From assembly GCF_029428875.1 (NCBI RefSeq), contig NZ_JAJSOO010000001.1:1488001-1552000 (forward strand): a DNA stretch of 64,000 bases, read 5' to 3'. The translations under genes and the position numbers were made by a program. Each line of letters starts with the position of its first letter. Positions within the stretch are counted from its first letter, which is position 1. Positions 8,663 to 17,200 of this stretch are shown here, piece after piece. The notes beneath the pieces are model-generated. The model ran no database searches. It was not told the DNA's origin and saw nothing but the letters and a program-made list of their open reading frames with translations. This stretch comes from Streptomyces sp. JH34. Its GTDB lineage: Bacteria; Actinomycetota; Actinomycetes; Streptomycetales; Streptomycetaceae.

Positions 8663-8935
8663 CCCCTCGGCAGCGTTGCGGCATGCGAAGCAGGCACGGC
8701 CCCACAAGAGATCACAGAGTTCTCGACGCCCCGCGACCCTGTGGAAGACCATGCCTGCCGAAGCGTCATCCCTGATCGCGCCTGTCTCTTGACCGGCTCT
8801 GCCACCTGATCGACGAACCCCCTCCACTACTGCTTCGTCCCCTGGCCCTCGGCTGGCGCCGCGAGCGGTGGGGCCCACCGGACGCCCGTTCGCGCGTCCC
8901 CGGGAACAGCGGCCAGGCGACCAGGGGGCGCGGTG
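8663..8935. other. No gene seen between IS110 and the SDR gene
   Basis: Together with the IS tail, roughly 340 bp after the transposase stop lack a convincing coding frame. ORFs on both strands here are GC-driven shadows without recognisable motifs. It is probably junction sequence left by insertions. Confidence 0.5.
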
Positions 8936-9643
8936 TCAAGCGCTCAGAAACCGCTGGAACCGTGTGTCGAACTCCCGCGGGTCCTCGGCCAGCGACGCCT
9001 TGACCATGGCGGTGAACTCGTCCAGGACCACCTCGAACGCGTCGGACTCGACACCGTCGAGGGTGATACGGGCAACGTCGGCCGGGTCCGTCTTCGGCAC
9101 GTCGTAGCCCTTCATCATGTCTGTGTCGGCCGCGCCGAGGTGCACGGAGGTGACGCGTGTGCCCTGGCCGGTCAGTTCCTGGCGCAGCGCGTTACTCATG
9201 CTCCACAGGGCGGACTTCGAGACGCCGTAGGCGCCGTTGCCTGGGAAGACGAACCAGGAGGCCGAGGAGGCGATGTTCACGATCGCGCCCCCGCCGTTGG
9301 CCGCGAGGACCGGTGTGAAGGCGCGGGACACTGACAACGAGCCCCAGAAGTTGACGTCCAGCGCGGCTCGGACGCCATCCAGGTCCCCGAGCAGAGGACC
9401 GCCTCCGATACCAGCGTTGTTGACCAGCAGGTTCACGTCGGCGGCGACGCGAGCGGCGTTCGCGACGGCCTCCGGGTCGGTGACGTCGAGGGCGAGGACC
9501 TGGACGCCTTCGAGGTCGATCGACTCGGGACGGCGGGCGGTCGCGTAGACCTTGGCTCCTCGCTCGACGAGCTGGGCGGCGAGGTGGCGGCCGATGCCGC
9601 GGTTGGCTCCGGTGATGAGCGCGGTGGCTCCGTTGAGGTTCAT
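8936..9643 (-). CDS. Short-chain dehydrogenase/reductase
   Basis: 235 aa from ATG 9643. Classical SDR: Rossmann TGANRGIG near residue 11, NNAG (LLVNNAGIGG), the catalytic Ser in NIASSAS and the YxxxK pair in YGVSKSAL. It should be a soluble NAD(P)-dependent oxidoreductase; the substrate cannot be inferred. A frame open to TTG 9682 exists, but ATG 9643 is preferred because a MerR-type promoter (-10 TAGCGT) ends 7 nt before it, giving a leaderless transcript, and no Shine-Dalgarno precedes it. It diverges from a MerR regulator gene with which it probably forms a regulated pair. Confidence 0.9.
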   Translation of the reverse strand: MNLNGATALITGANRGIGRHLAAQLVERGAKVYATARRPESIDLEGVQVLALDVTDPEAVANAARVAADVNLLVNNAGIGGGPLLGDLDGVRAALDVNFWGSLSVSRAFTPVLAANGGGAIVNIASSASWFVFPGNGAYGVSKSALWSMSNALRQELTGQGTRVTSVHLGAADTDMMKGYDVPKTDPADVARITLDGVESDAFEVVLDEFTAMVKASLAEDPREFDTRFQRFLSA

Positions 9644-9650
9644 GTCGCGT

Positions 9651-9682
9651 ACGCTAAAACCTGACGTCGACGTGAGAATCAA
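9651..9682 (-). promoter_or_regulatory. MerR-type promoter/operator for the SDR gene
   Basis: On the minus strand, TTGATT (9682-9677) and TAGCGT (9656-9651) are separated by 20 bp, the overlong spacing characteristic of MerR-activated promoters. A perfect 10-bp palindrome ACGTCGACGT (9664-9673) lies in the spacer. The -10 ends 7 nt before the SDR ATG. Confidence 0.55.
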
Positions 9683-9705
9683 GTCGGGAGCCGGCGGGAG
9701 GCGCT

Positions 9706-10149
9706 TTGAGGATCGGGCAGGTGGCCGAGCGCGCCGGGGTCAGCGTCCGCGCGCTGCGGTACTACGAGGAACAGGGACTCGTCGTCGCCGACCGCGGGCC
9801 CGGCGGCCACCGGCAGTACCCGGACTCCGCCGTGGAGCGGGTGAGATTCATCCAACTGCTCTACGCGGCAGGGCTGTCGAGCAAGGCGATCCTGCCCATC
9901 CTGCCGTTCCTGGACACCCTTGTCGCGACCCCTCGCATGGCACGCCGGCTCGAGGCCGAGCGTGACCGGATCAAAGCCCAGATCGGCGACCTGACCAAGG
10001 CTCATGACAGGCTCGAGGAACTGATCCGCCTCGCCGCCGCGTACAAGGACTCCCCGGCTACCTGCGAGGCGGACGAAGGCCCCGCCATGTCGTCAGCCGC
10101 GCGGCTACCGCGCGAGCGCATCCCGGGATTGCGGCCGAACAGGCGCTGA
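9706..10149 (+). CDS. MerR-family transcriptional regulator
   Basis: 147 aa from TTG 9706, preceded by GGGAGG four bases upstream. The N-terminal winged helix is textbook MerR (MRIGQVAERAGVSVRALRYYEEQGL, wing at GGHRQY), followed by a long dimerisation helix (residues ~80-112, ARRLEAERDRIKAQIGDL). There is no cysteine cluster for metals in the effector tail (one Cys near residue 117), so it resembles the drug- or aldehyde-responsive branch rather than the metal branch. It is divergent from the SDR gene, whose intergenic region carries a 20-bp-spaced promoter with a central palindrome. It probably activates that gene and controls itself. Confidence 0.92.
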   Translation: MRIGQVAERAGVSVRALRYYEEQGLVVADRGPGGHRQYPDSAVERVRFIQLLYAAGLSSKAILPILPFLDTLVATPRMARRLEAERDRIKAQIGDLTKAHDRLEELIRLAAAYKDSPATCEADEGPAMSSAARLPRERIPGLRPNRR

Positions 10150-11026
10150 CGGCGGTCGCAGGTCGAGGGTCGACGAGTGGGTCGCAGCCGGCCCCCTTTC
10201 ACGTGCTCAGAGCGCTCGGCCTGCCTCCCGATCCGGTTGTGCCGCAGCGGGACCTGCCCGCCGAGAGAACGGTGCTCGACTCCTGACCCGCCGGTGACGC
10301 CAATGATCGGTGGCCGGCGGCCTTGACCGTATGTGCGACGGCGAGAGCGGGCAGGCGTCGGCTTCCGTATGGGTCCGGGCGCGGGTGTCGGGGACCGGCC
10401 GCCGGTGGTCATTCGCCTCCGGCCACAGCAATGACGCCGGCCACCGTGGCGGCCACCGCACAAGCGGTGGCCGCGTAGGTGAGGCGGCGGCGACGCAGGG
10501 AGCGTAGGCCGCACGCGAACAGGGGGCGCGGATCGCACGAGGAGCGCCCGTCGCGCCCGGCCTTGGCGCGCGCCGCGGCCTGCCCCTGCCGGGCTTTCGG
10601 CTTGCGCATTGCTCGTGCGTCTTCACTGCCTGTGCTGCCAGGGGGACCGAGCCGCGTGGGAGTGGGTCAGCCGAGGCTGCTGCCGCCCTCGCCTGTCAGA
10701 CGTTCGACACCCGCTCGCAGCACCGCAGAAAGCGCTCCTGGATCAATAGCTCATCGCGGCAGATCACTGCCTTCACTGGTCTCTCCCGGGACGTCTGATC
10801 CCCGAACCGCCACCTCCTGCCCACTCGTATGCATGGAGGTGAGCGGGGCGGCGACGACTCTTGGTTTCCGAGGCGTCCGAGAACGCGCCGGCTGCGGTGG
10901 ATCACCAGCAGCCACGTCGGCAAGTAGGCTGCTAACAAGGGGAGTTGAGGCGCATGCCGGTCTCGGGACGTATGCTGAACGTGCGGGCTGCGCGCGGGCA
11001 TGGGGCTCCGACTCGGGGGAGGGTGC
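10150..11026. other. 877-bp stretch without a convincing gene
   Basis: Several long ORFs cross this region on both strands, but all are Arg/Pro/Gly-rich and overlap each other, the pattern of GC shadow frames. The only protein-like signal is a short minus-strand ORF (10409-10609) ending in a hydrophobic helix. Confidence 0.5.
10409..10609 (-). CDS. Possible small single-pass membrane protein
   Basis: 66 aa from ATG 10609. The N-terminus is basic (MRKPKARQGQAAARAKAG) and residues ~44-63 form a hydrophobic helix (YAATACAVAATVAGVIAVAG) after an RRRR stop-transfer cluster. No family is recognised and there is no clear ribosome-binding site. It is listed only because it is the one frame in a 877-bp gap with protein-like composition. 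Confidence 0.25.
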   Translation of the reverse strand: MRKPKARQGQAAARAKAGRDGRSSCDPRPLFACGLRSLRRRRLTYAATACAVAATVAGVIAVAGGE

Positions 11027-12292
11027 GTGGAAGCGCATCGCACTGCAGAGCTGAAGGTTTTTGTACCCGTCAAGTACGACCTCGGCGGGACCATCTTCGA
11101 CACCAGGCGCCTGATGCAGGCAGTGGAGGCCCGGCACGGCACCGTAAGCGTGGACATGACCATGCTGCGCAGCTGGAACCTGTCGTATCTGGCCGGGCAC
11201 TCACCGGTCCTCTCATGCGCGCTGTCCGAAGGGGAGACGGTGCTCGCCGGGGCCAAGTGGTCCTTCGACTGCCGGATGCGGGTGTATCCGTGGCTCGGTG
11301 TGGTCTCGGTCGACTACACGTTCACCCTCGTCGAGGGCGTGGCCGACATCGAGCACTTCTACGACGACCTGGTCGACTGGAAGAACCGGGACTACCTGCC
11401 CTACCTCGAACGATGCCACGCCCTCAGCGACAACCTGAGTCTCCGGATTCCCCCGGGCCTGAGGGCCGGTGACTCCGAGGCGCACGGCTCCGCCGTGCGG
11501 GCTCTGCGGAGCGCCACGGCCGGGATCATCGAGCCCAGGCCGTTCCTCTACGCCTTCCACGACTTCCGCCTGTGCTTCATCGGCGACTCCGACAGCCTTC
11601 CCGACGAGCGGGTAAGGCAGTTGCTCTGGCTGTCCGACGGTGAGTCCGCCCTCCCTGAGGACGGACTCACCCACCCTCTCGGCTTCAGGGGCCTGGAGGT
11701 CGCGAGTTCCGGCTGGTCGACGGTGGTCCGGGGGGAGCCCGGGGCGGTGGCCGCCGAGGCAGAGACGGTCACCACCCTGCTGAACCTCGTCCACGCCCAG
11801 TGGTACGTGTGCCAGTTATGGATCAACGCCCACGACCTGCGGGGACAGCAAGGAGGCGCGGGCAGTCGGCTGGCGGGCGCCCACGTCCTTGCCGCGAATC
11901 AGACGGCTCTCGTGCAGGACCTCTCCGAGATCGACAATCTCGACGTCATGCTCAAGGACCCTGTCCTGCTGCGGGTCGCGGAGTACCTGGAGACCAACCT
12001 CAAGGTCCGCAGGCACAAGGAGACCGCCATGTCGCTCCTGCACGCCCTCGAGAACCACTCCCGTCAGCTGGCGGATCACAACAACGAGACGGAACTCCGC
12101 CGTGTCCAGGTGCTGTTCGCGATCTCAGCCGCCGCCGGCATAGCCAGCCTCGTCCCCTCCCTCACCGATGTCGGATTCACCTTGCTCCACGTGGCGGCCA
12201 CCGTCATTCCCCTGCTTGGTTTCTGGGCCTTGTTCGCAGTAGATTTCACCGGTGTGCGCCGACGGTTCGGGAGGCGGCGCCGACGACCATGA
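11027..12292 (+). CDS. Uncharacterised protein with two C-terminal transmembrane helices
   Basis: 421 aa from GTG 11027, chosen because GGGGGAGGG ends 3 bp upstream; the ATG at 11000 lacks a site. The first ~330 residues are soluble. A predicted helical arm around residues 315-360 (DLSEIDNLDVML, RRHKETAMSLLHALENHS) precedes two transmembrane segments (~365-383 and ~388-407) and a basic tail (RRRFGRRRRRP). The architecture, a cytosolic domain plus an arm plus two terminal helices, recalls CorA/RMD1-like proteins, but no GMN-type signature is present, so no function is given. The GNAT gene follows after 21 bp, probably in the same operon. Confidence 0.7.
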   Translation: MEAHRTAELKVFVPVKYDLGGTIFDTRRLMQAVEARHGTVSVDMTMLRSWNLSYLAGHSPVLSCALSEGETVLAGAKWSFDCRMRVYPWLGVVSVDYTFTLVEGVADIEHFYDDLVDWKNRDYLPYLERCHALSDNLSLRIPPGLRAGDSEAHGSAVRALRSATAGIIEPRPFLYAFHDFRLCFIGDSDSLPDERVRQLLWLSDGESALPEDGLTHPLGFRGLEVASSGWSTVVRGEPGAVAAEAETVTTLLNLVHAQWYVCQLWINAHDLRGQQGGAGSRLAGAHVLAANQTALVQDLSEIDNLDVMLKDPVLLRVAEYLETNLKVRRHKETAMSLLHALENHSRQLADHNNETELRRVQVLFAISAAAGIASLVPSLTDVGFTLLHVAATVIPLLGFWALFAVDFTGVRRRFGRRRRRP

Positions 12293-12313
12293 GCGGTCCG
12301 GTGAAGGAGTGGC

Positions 12314-12907
12314 GTGAACGACATCAGCGCACGGTGGTACCGGCCGGGGGCGATCCCCGCCGTCCAGGTCCGTGAGCTGACGGACATGTTCACGGAGGTC
12401 GCCGGCGAGTTCGTCCCCCCACTCACCCTGCGCGGTGGGACCGCCGTGTCCGACCTTCGCGAGCGCGGCCCCGAGGCCGCCCCCTCCCCCGGGAACGGCT
12501 ACCTGGACGAGATGCTCCAGCAGGAGCTCATCATGTCCAGGCACAAGGGCGAGGCCGCCGGCTTCATCTCCTTCCGCAGCAACCACCAGGACCCGCGCTA
12601 CGCCGAGCTATGCCCCTGCCTGTACGTGAGCACCATCGCCGTACGACACGGCAACCGGCGGCACGGCATCGCACGCGCCCTCTACGAAGAGCTCTTCGCC
12701 CTCCCGGCATCCCTGCCCCGGTGGGTCGTGCTGCGCACCTGGTCCACCAACACCGGTCACCTCGAACTCCTCGACCGCCTCGGGTTCACCAGCATCCTCC
12801 GTCTCCAGGACGACCGCGCCGACGGAGTGGACACCCTCTATCTCGCGAACGATCGCACCGCGAAGGCAGGGGCTGCGGCGGGCGGGTTCGCGGCAGGAGC
12901 GACATAA
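12314..12907 (+). CDS. GNAT-family N-acetyltransferase
   Basis: 197 aa from GTG 12314 with AAGGAGT 4-10 bp upstream. The GNAT core is visible: beta4 LYVSTIAV, then the acetyl-CoA pyrophosphate loop RHGNRRHGIARALYEEL (R-x-x-G-x-A form), and the alpha4/beta6 region NTGHLELLDRLGFTSI. It should acetylate an amine from acetyl-CoA in the cytoplasm; the substrate is unknown. It lies 21 bp after the membrane-protein gene and is convergent with the next gene. Confidence 0.85.
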   Translation: MNDISARWYRPGAIPAVQVRELTDMFTEVAGEFVPPLTLRGGTAVSDLRERGPEAAPSPGNGYLDEMLQQELIMSRHKGEAAGFISFRSNHQDPRYAELCPCLYVSTIAVRHGNRRHGIARALYEELFALPASLPRWVVLRTWSTNTGHLELLDRLGFTSILRLQDDRADGVDTLYLANDRTAKAGAAAGGFAAGAT

Positions 12908-13046
12908 CCGTCCCGGCGGTCGGCCCAAGGTCATCACGCGCGCATGGCTGCCCCCCGAGCGCCGACAGCCCATGCAGCGGGAGCGATCCGGCCGACGGGC
13001 CGGGGATCACCGTGACCCACTCGGCCCAAGGACCGTCGCGGACTGG

Positions 13047-13412
13047 TTACGCCCGGTCCGTCAGCTCCTCCGCGAAGACCTGTGACAGCGGCTGCGGACC
13101 CACGTACCGCTGGCAGTTGCACTGCCCGGCCTCGTAGCGCAAGGGTTTCTTCTCCTCGTCCCAGGCCGTCGGTACCTCGACGCGCTCATGGCAGCGGCCC
13201 GACGTGTCGTGCTTGGCGAGGTGGTGCGTGCATCCGCAGACGGGTTCCGGCGTCCTGTTGGCCGCCTCGACCGCCAGGCGTTCCTGTTTCGCCTCCCGCA
13301 TCAGCTCCATCCTGCGCTCGTGCCGGTTGCGCAGCGCGGTTCGGACGTTGTCCGCCACCCATGCGAAACCCCCCGTCCAGAACAGAATGAGCAGGATCCA
13401 GATCCAGTTCAT
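13047..13412 (-). CDS. Short Cys-rich membrane protein, conserved hypothetical
   Basis: 121 aa from ATG 13412, with a GGGAGGGGGAG Shine-Dalgarno just upstream; the longer frame to 13544 is not needed. It has one N-terminal transmembrane helix (NWIWILLILFWTGGFAWV), then a basic amphipathic stretch (RNRHERRMELMREAKQER) and a Cys/His-rich tail: CGCTHHLAKHD, GRCHE and QCNCQRY. The cysteines and histidines suggest a metal-binding knuckle facing the cytoplasm. I do not recognise a named family. Confidence 0.75.
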   Translation of the reverse strand: MNWIWILLILFWTGGFAWVADNVRTALRNRHERRMELMREAKQERLAVEAANRTPEPVCGCTHHLAKHDTSGRCHERVEVPTAWDEEKKPLRYEAGQCNCQRYVGPQPLSQVFAEELTDRA

Positions 13413-13604
13413 CGCTCCCCCTCCCAGCTCCCCAGCGGTGCTGCCAGGATACGCCGGGCGCCGCGTCCGGTCCTCGGACCGCCGGGCCGACCCCTGACCA
13501 CCACGCAGGGGATGTCTCGCTGGAGGGACGGGAAGTGACCTCACGGCGGAGGCCCGTCCGGGGACGGGTCTCCGCCGTCGCGCGGTGCGGCGTGCAGGAG
13601 GAGG

Positions 13605-13676
13605 TCAGACGAAGTAGTCCTGCGCGTCCTTCATCCGACTGGTCATCAGGCTCAGAAGGGGATTCGGCGTGGTCAC
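13605..13676 (-). CDS. Possible 23-residue peptide
   Basis: A GTG-initiated frame encodes MTTPNPLLSLMTSRMKDAQDY plus FV. A full GGAGGTGA anti-anti-SD match overlaps the GTG itself, leaving no normal spacing, so translation from this start is doubtful. An alternative ATG at codon 11 has no site. It lies between the Cys-rich protein and the GNAT gene on the same strand. No homology is recognised. Confidence 0.25.
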   Translation of the reverse strand: MTTPNPLLSLMTSRMKDAQDYFV

Positions 13677-13735
13677 CTCCTGGCGTTTCCGGATTGACGG
13701 GCCGGGCCCCTCGTGCGAGGGGCTCCGGACCGCGG

Positions 13736-14197
13736 TCAACTGCCTTCGCTCAGCACCAGCATGATGTGCTCGTGCTCGCCGTACATGACGGTCCCACTGC
13801 TCCGGAAGCCGTGCTTCTCCAGCAGGCGGACCGAACCGGTGTTCTCCGCGAACGGGTCGGCGTACAGCGGCCGGTTGGTCTCCTGTTCCAGGAAGAGCGC
13901 CAGCGCGCGTGTGCCGATGCCCCGGCCCCAGTACTGCCGGCCGAGCCAGTACCCGATGAAGCGCCGGTCCTCGTCCCACCACGCCACCAGATTGCCCGCC
14001 AGCACGCCGTCGACGGTGACGGCCTGTACGCGGTTGGACGGGTCCCCCAGTACCTTCGTCGTCCAGTGCCTCATGAAGGCCTCGCGTTCACGGGGCGGGA
14101 AGTTCGACCGGCGCACGGACTCCGGGTCGTGTTCCTGCGCGAGGAACACCTCCAGATCGTCCTGGACTACGTCTCTCAGACACACCTGTTCAGTCAT
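13736..14197 (-). CDS. GNAT-family N-acetyltransferase (RimJ/RimL-like)
   Basis: 153 aa from ATG 14197. It has the N-terminal strand VCLRDVVQDDLEVF, the WLGRQYWGRGIGTRAL acetyl-CoA loop (GRGIG), and ENTGSVRLLEKHGFRSSG, all typical of the RimJ/RimL-like branch that modifies protein N-termini, ribosomal proteins or small amines. The frame is open to GTG 14215, but that start sits inside the terminator stem at 14207-14243. It follows the NRPS operon on the same strand behind this hairpin, so it is probably not part of the biosynthetic operon. Confidence 0.87.
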   Translation of the reverse strand: MTEQVCLRDVVQDDLEVFLAQEHDPESVRRSNFPPREREAFMRHWTTKVLGDPSNRVQAVTVDGVLAGNLVAWWDEDRRFIGYWLGRQYWGRGIGTRALALFLEQETNRPLYADPFAENTGSVRLLEKHGFRSSGTVMYGEHEHIMLVLSEGS

Positions 14198-14206
14198 GCC
14201 GACGGA

Positions 14207-14243
14207 GTCTGCCACCCGCCACTGACAATCCCGGGTGGCAGAC
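14207..14243 (-). terminator. Terminator closing the NRPS operon
   Basis: A perfect 12-bp inverted repeat (GTCTGCCACCCG / CGGGTGGCAGAC, loop 14219-14231) begins 12 bp after the NRPS stop in the direction of transcription and ends ten bases before the ATG of the GNAT gene. Confidence 0.8.
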
Positions 14244-14254
14244 GTCCGCGCCCG

Positions 14255-17200
14255 TCAGCTCGCGGCCCGTACCCCCTGCGGCGAGGGCAGGAAGCCCGTT
14301 GCCTGGAAGTAGGTCAGGTAGCGGGTCAGCACCTCGTCCGTCAGCGCGGGCAGATGGACGCCGAGGGCCGCGACGGCCTCGGTGGTCCGGCTGGAGTCGA
14401 AGCCGCGGTGGTCCGTGGCCTCGTGCCGGGCTCCTCCCGCCTCGCCGAGGAACAGCTGGGCCGCGTTGTCGTGGCGGGCGGCGACGCGGGCCTGCCAGTG
14501 CGCGGCGGGAACGGTGCTCAGCTCGTGTCCGAGCCGGGCGGCGGCGTCGAAGACGCGGTCCAGGCCGGGTGCGTCGGGGTGGGTGAAGTGGTAGGTCTCC
14601 GCGTCCGTCCCGCCGGAGGTGGCGAGCGCCACCACGGCCGCGCTGACGTAGTCGACGGGCACCCAGTCGGTCGACCCGTACGGCAGGTCCGGTACCGCGC
14701 CCGCCTGGAGGCATCCCTTGATGAGCTGCCACAGGAGGTCACGTTCCTGGCAGGCGCCGGTGGTGGTGTCGCCGCTGATGCGGCCGGGGCGATGGACGGT
14801 GACCGGCAGGCCGCGTTCGCGGGCCTGCCCGACGAGTTGCTCGGCGGCCCACTTGCTCCGCGCGTATCCGTCGGGGAGGACGGACGCCGGGCCGGGCGGG
14901 GTCGACTCCGTGATGGTGACGGGGTCCGGGCCGGACGCCGGGGCGTAGACGCTCGTCGTGGAGAGGTAGTGCATCCCGGGTGAGGCGGAGTCGGCGAGCA
15001 GCCGCAGCAGTTCCTCGGTTCCGGCCACGTTGGGCGCGCGCAGATCGCCGTACCCGGCGGCGAAGTTGACGTGCGCGCCGTTGTGGACGACGGTTCCGAG
15101 GCGGCGGACCAGGGCGGCCCGGTCCTCGGGGGACAGGCCGAGACCGGGGGCCGCGAGGTCCCCGGGGACGGCGTGGATCAGGTCGGCGTACCGGGGGCGC
15201 CACAGGCCGTAGTGCTCCAGGTTGGCCCGCAGGCGGTGTGCGGCGTGCTGCTCGTCCTCGGCGCGTACGAGGCAGTCGACGGGCCCGCCGGTGGTCTCGA
15301 TGAGGTCGCGCAGGAGGAAGGCGCCGAGGAAGCCGGAGGCCCCGGTCAGCAGGGGGCGGGCCGCGGGGCGGGCGGGGGCCGGTACGGGGCCGGGGCCGGT
15401 CCGCCCGGTGATGTCAGTCGCCAGCCGCACCCCGGACAGGAGGTCCGGTTCGTCGTCCTCCCCCGCGCCGTCGTCCAGGACGCGGGCGATGCCCTCGACG
15501 GTGGGCGCCTCGAAAACGGTACGCAGGGAGGGGCGCCGGCCGCACCGCTCCTCGATGCGCTGGGCGAGGGTGACGGCGAGCAGGGAGTGGCCCCCGAGGG
15601 CGAAGAAGTCGTCCGTGACGCCCACTTCGGGTACACCGAGTGCCTCGGCGAACGCCTCGCACAGGTCACGTTCGCGGGCGGTGCGCGGTGCCCGGCCGCC
15701 GGTCGGCACGGTCTGGTCCGGTGCGGGCAGGGCACGTCGGTCGGTCTTGCCGTTGGGGGTGACGGGCAGGACGTCGAGCCGTACGTGGGCGGCGGGGATC
15801 ATGTGGTCGGGCAGAGTGGCTGCGAGGTGCGCGCGGATCTCCTCGTCGTCCGGGCCGTCGGCACCGTCGGCGGGCACGGTGTAGGCGACTAGCCGTCGGT
15901 CGCCGGGCCGGTCCTCGCGGACGACGGCGCAGGCCGCGGCGACGCCGGGCAGAGCGGTGAGCGCGGCTTCGATCTCACCGAGCTCGATGCGGAAGCCGCG
16001 GAGTTTGACCTGGTCGTCGACGCGGGAGACGTAGACGAGCTGCCCGTCGGCCGTCCACCGCACCAGGTCACCGGTGCGGTACATCCGCTCCCCGGTGCCG
16101 GAGAACGGGTCGGCCACGAATCGGGACGCGGTCAGGGCCGGCCGGCCGTGGTATCCGCGGGCCACTCCCTCGCCTGCGACGTGGAGTTCGCCGGTGACGC
16201 CGGGGGGCACGGGGCGCAGCCTGTCGTCCAGGACGTGGACGCGGGTGCCGTCGACGGGGACGCCGATGGGCACGGCGCGGTCGGGGGCGAGCGGACCGTC
16301 GGCGTGCTGGAAGGCGCTCATCGTCGCGCAGACGGTGGTCTCGGTGGGGCCGTAGGCGTTGACGAGGAAGCGGTCCGCCGCCCAGGCGTGCACCAGGGCA
16401 GGGGTGCACGCCTCACCGGCGAGGACCAGCGTCGTCCCGGCGGGCAGCGATTCCGGCGGCATCACCGCGAGCGCGGCGGGCGGCAGGGTGAGGTGGGTGA
16501 CGCCCCGTTCGCGGACCAGGGCGGCGAGCGTGGGGCCGGGCAGCAGGGCTTCGCGTTCGTCGATCTCCAGGCAGGCCCCGGAGAGGAGGCCCATGCACAG
16601 TTCCCAGAACGCGGCGTCGAAGCTGACGGACGCCATGTGCAGCACCCGGCTGTCCGGGGTGACGCGCAGCCGCTCGCGCTGCGTCCTGGCCATGGCGCCG
16701 ACGCCCCTGTGGGTGACCACGACGCCCTTCGGACGGCCGGTGGAGCCCGAGGTGTAGATGACGTACGCCGGGTGCGCGGGGAGCAGGGCCGGAGGGTACG
16801 CCGACGTGGGTGCGCAGTCCCCGGGGTCCCCGGGGTCGCCGGCGTACAGGCAGGGCACCGATGTTTCCGGCAGGCGGCTGCGGACGGCGGGCGTGGTGAG
16901 GAGCAGCCGCGGGCGGGAGTCGTCGAGCATGTGAGACAGGCGCTGGGCGGGGTAGTCCGGGTCGAGGGGAACGTACGCCGCCCCGGCCTTGAGGATGCCG
17001 AGCAGGGCCACGACGAGTTCCGCGGTGCGGGGCAGGGCGACCGCCACCCGGTCCTCGGGGCCGATGCCCCGTGCGGCGAGGTGGCGGGCGAGGGCGTCGG
17101 CGCGGGCGTCGAGCTCGCCGTAGGTGAGGGTGGTCCCCGCGTCGCGGACGGCCGGGGCGTCCGGGGTGCGCCGGGCCCACCGCTCGAAGAGCGCGGGGAC

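Noticed and set aside
7123-8805. 560-codon minus-strand ORF over the IS110 transposase
   Set aside because: Glycine/valine-rich shadow opposite a complete DEDD transposase.
11000-11026. ATG 11000 as the start of the membrane protein
   Set aside because: No ribosome-binding site precedes it, whereas GTG 11027 has GGGGGAGGG just upstream.
10696-11256. Minus-strand ORFs in the 10.2-11.0 kb gap as a DUF397-like gene
   Set aside because: A short VAVRGSD stretch resembles DUF397, but neither flank nor length fits and a partner HTH gene is missing.
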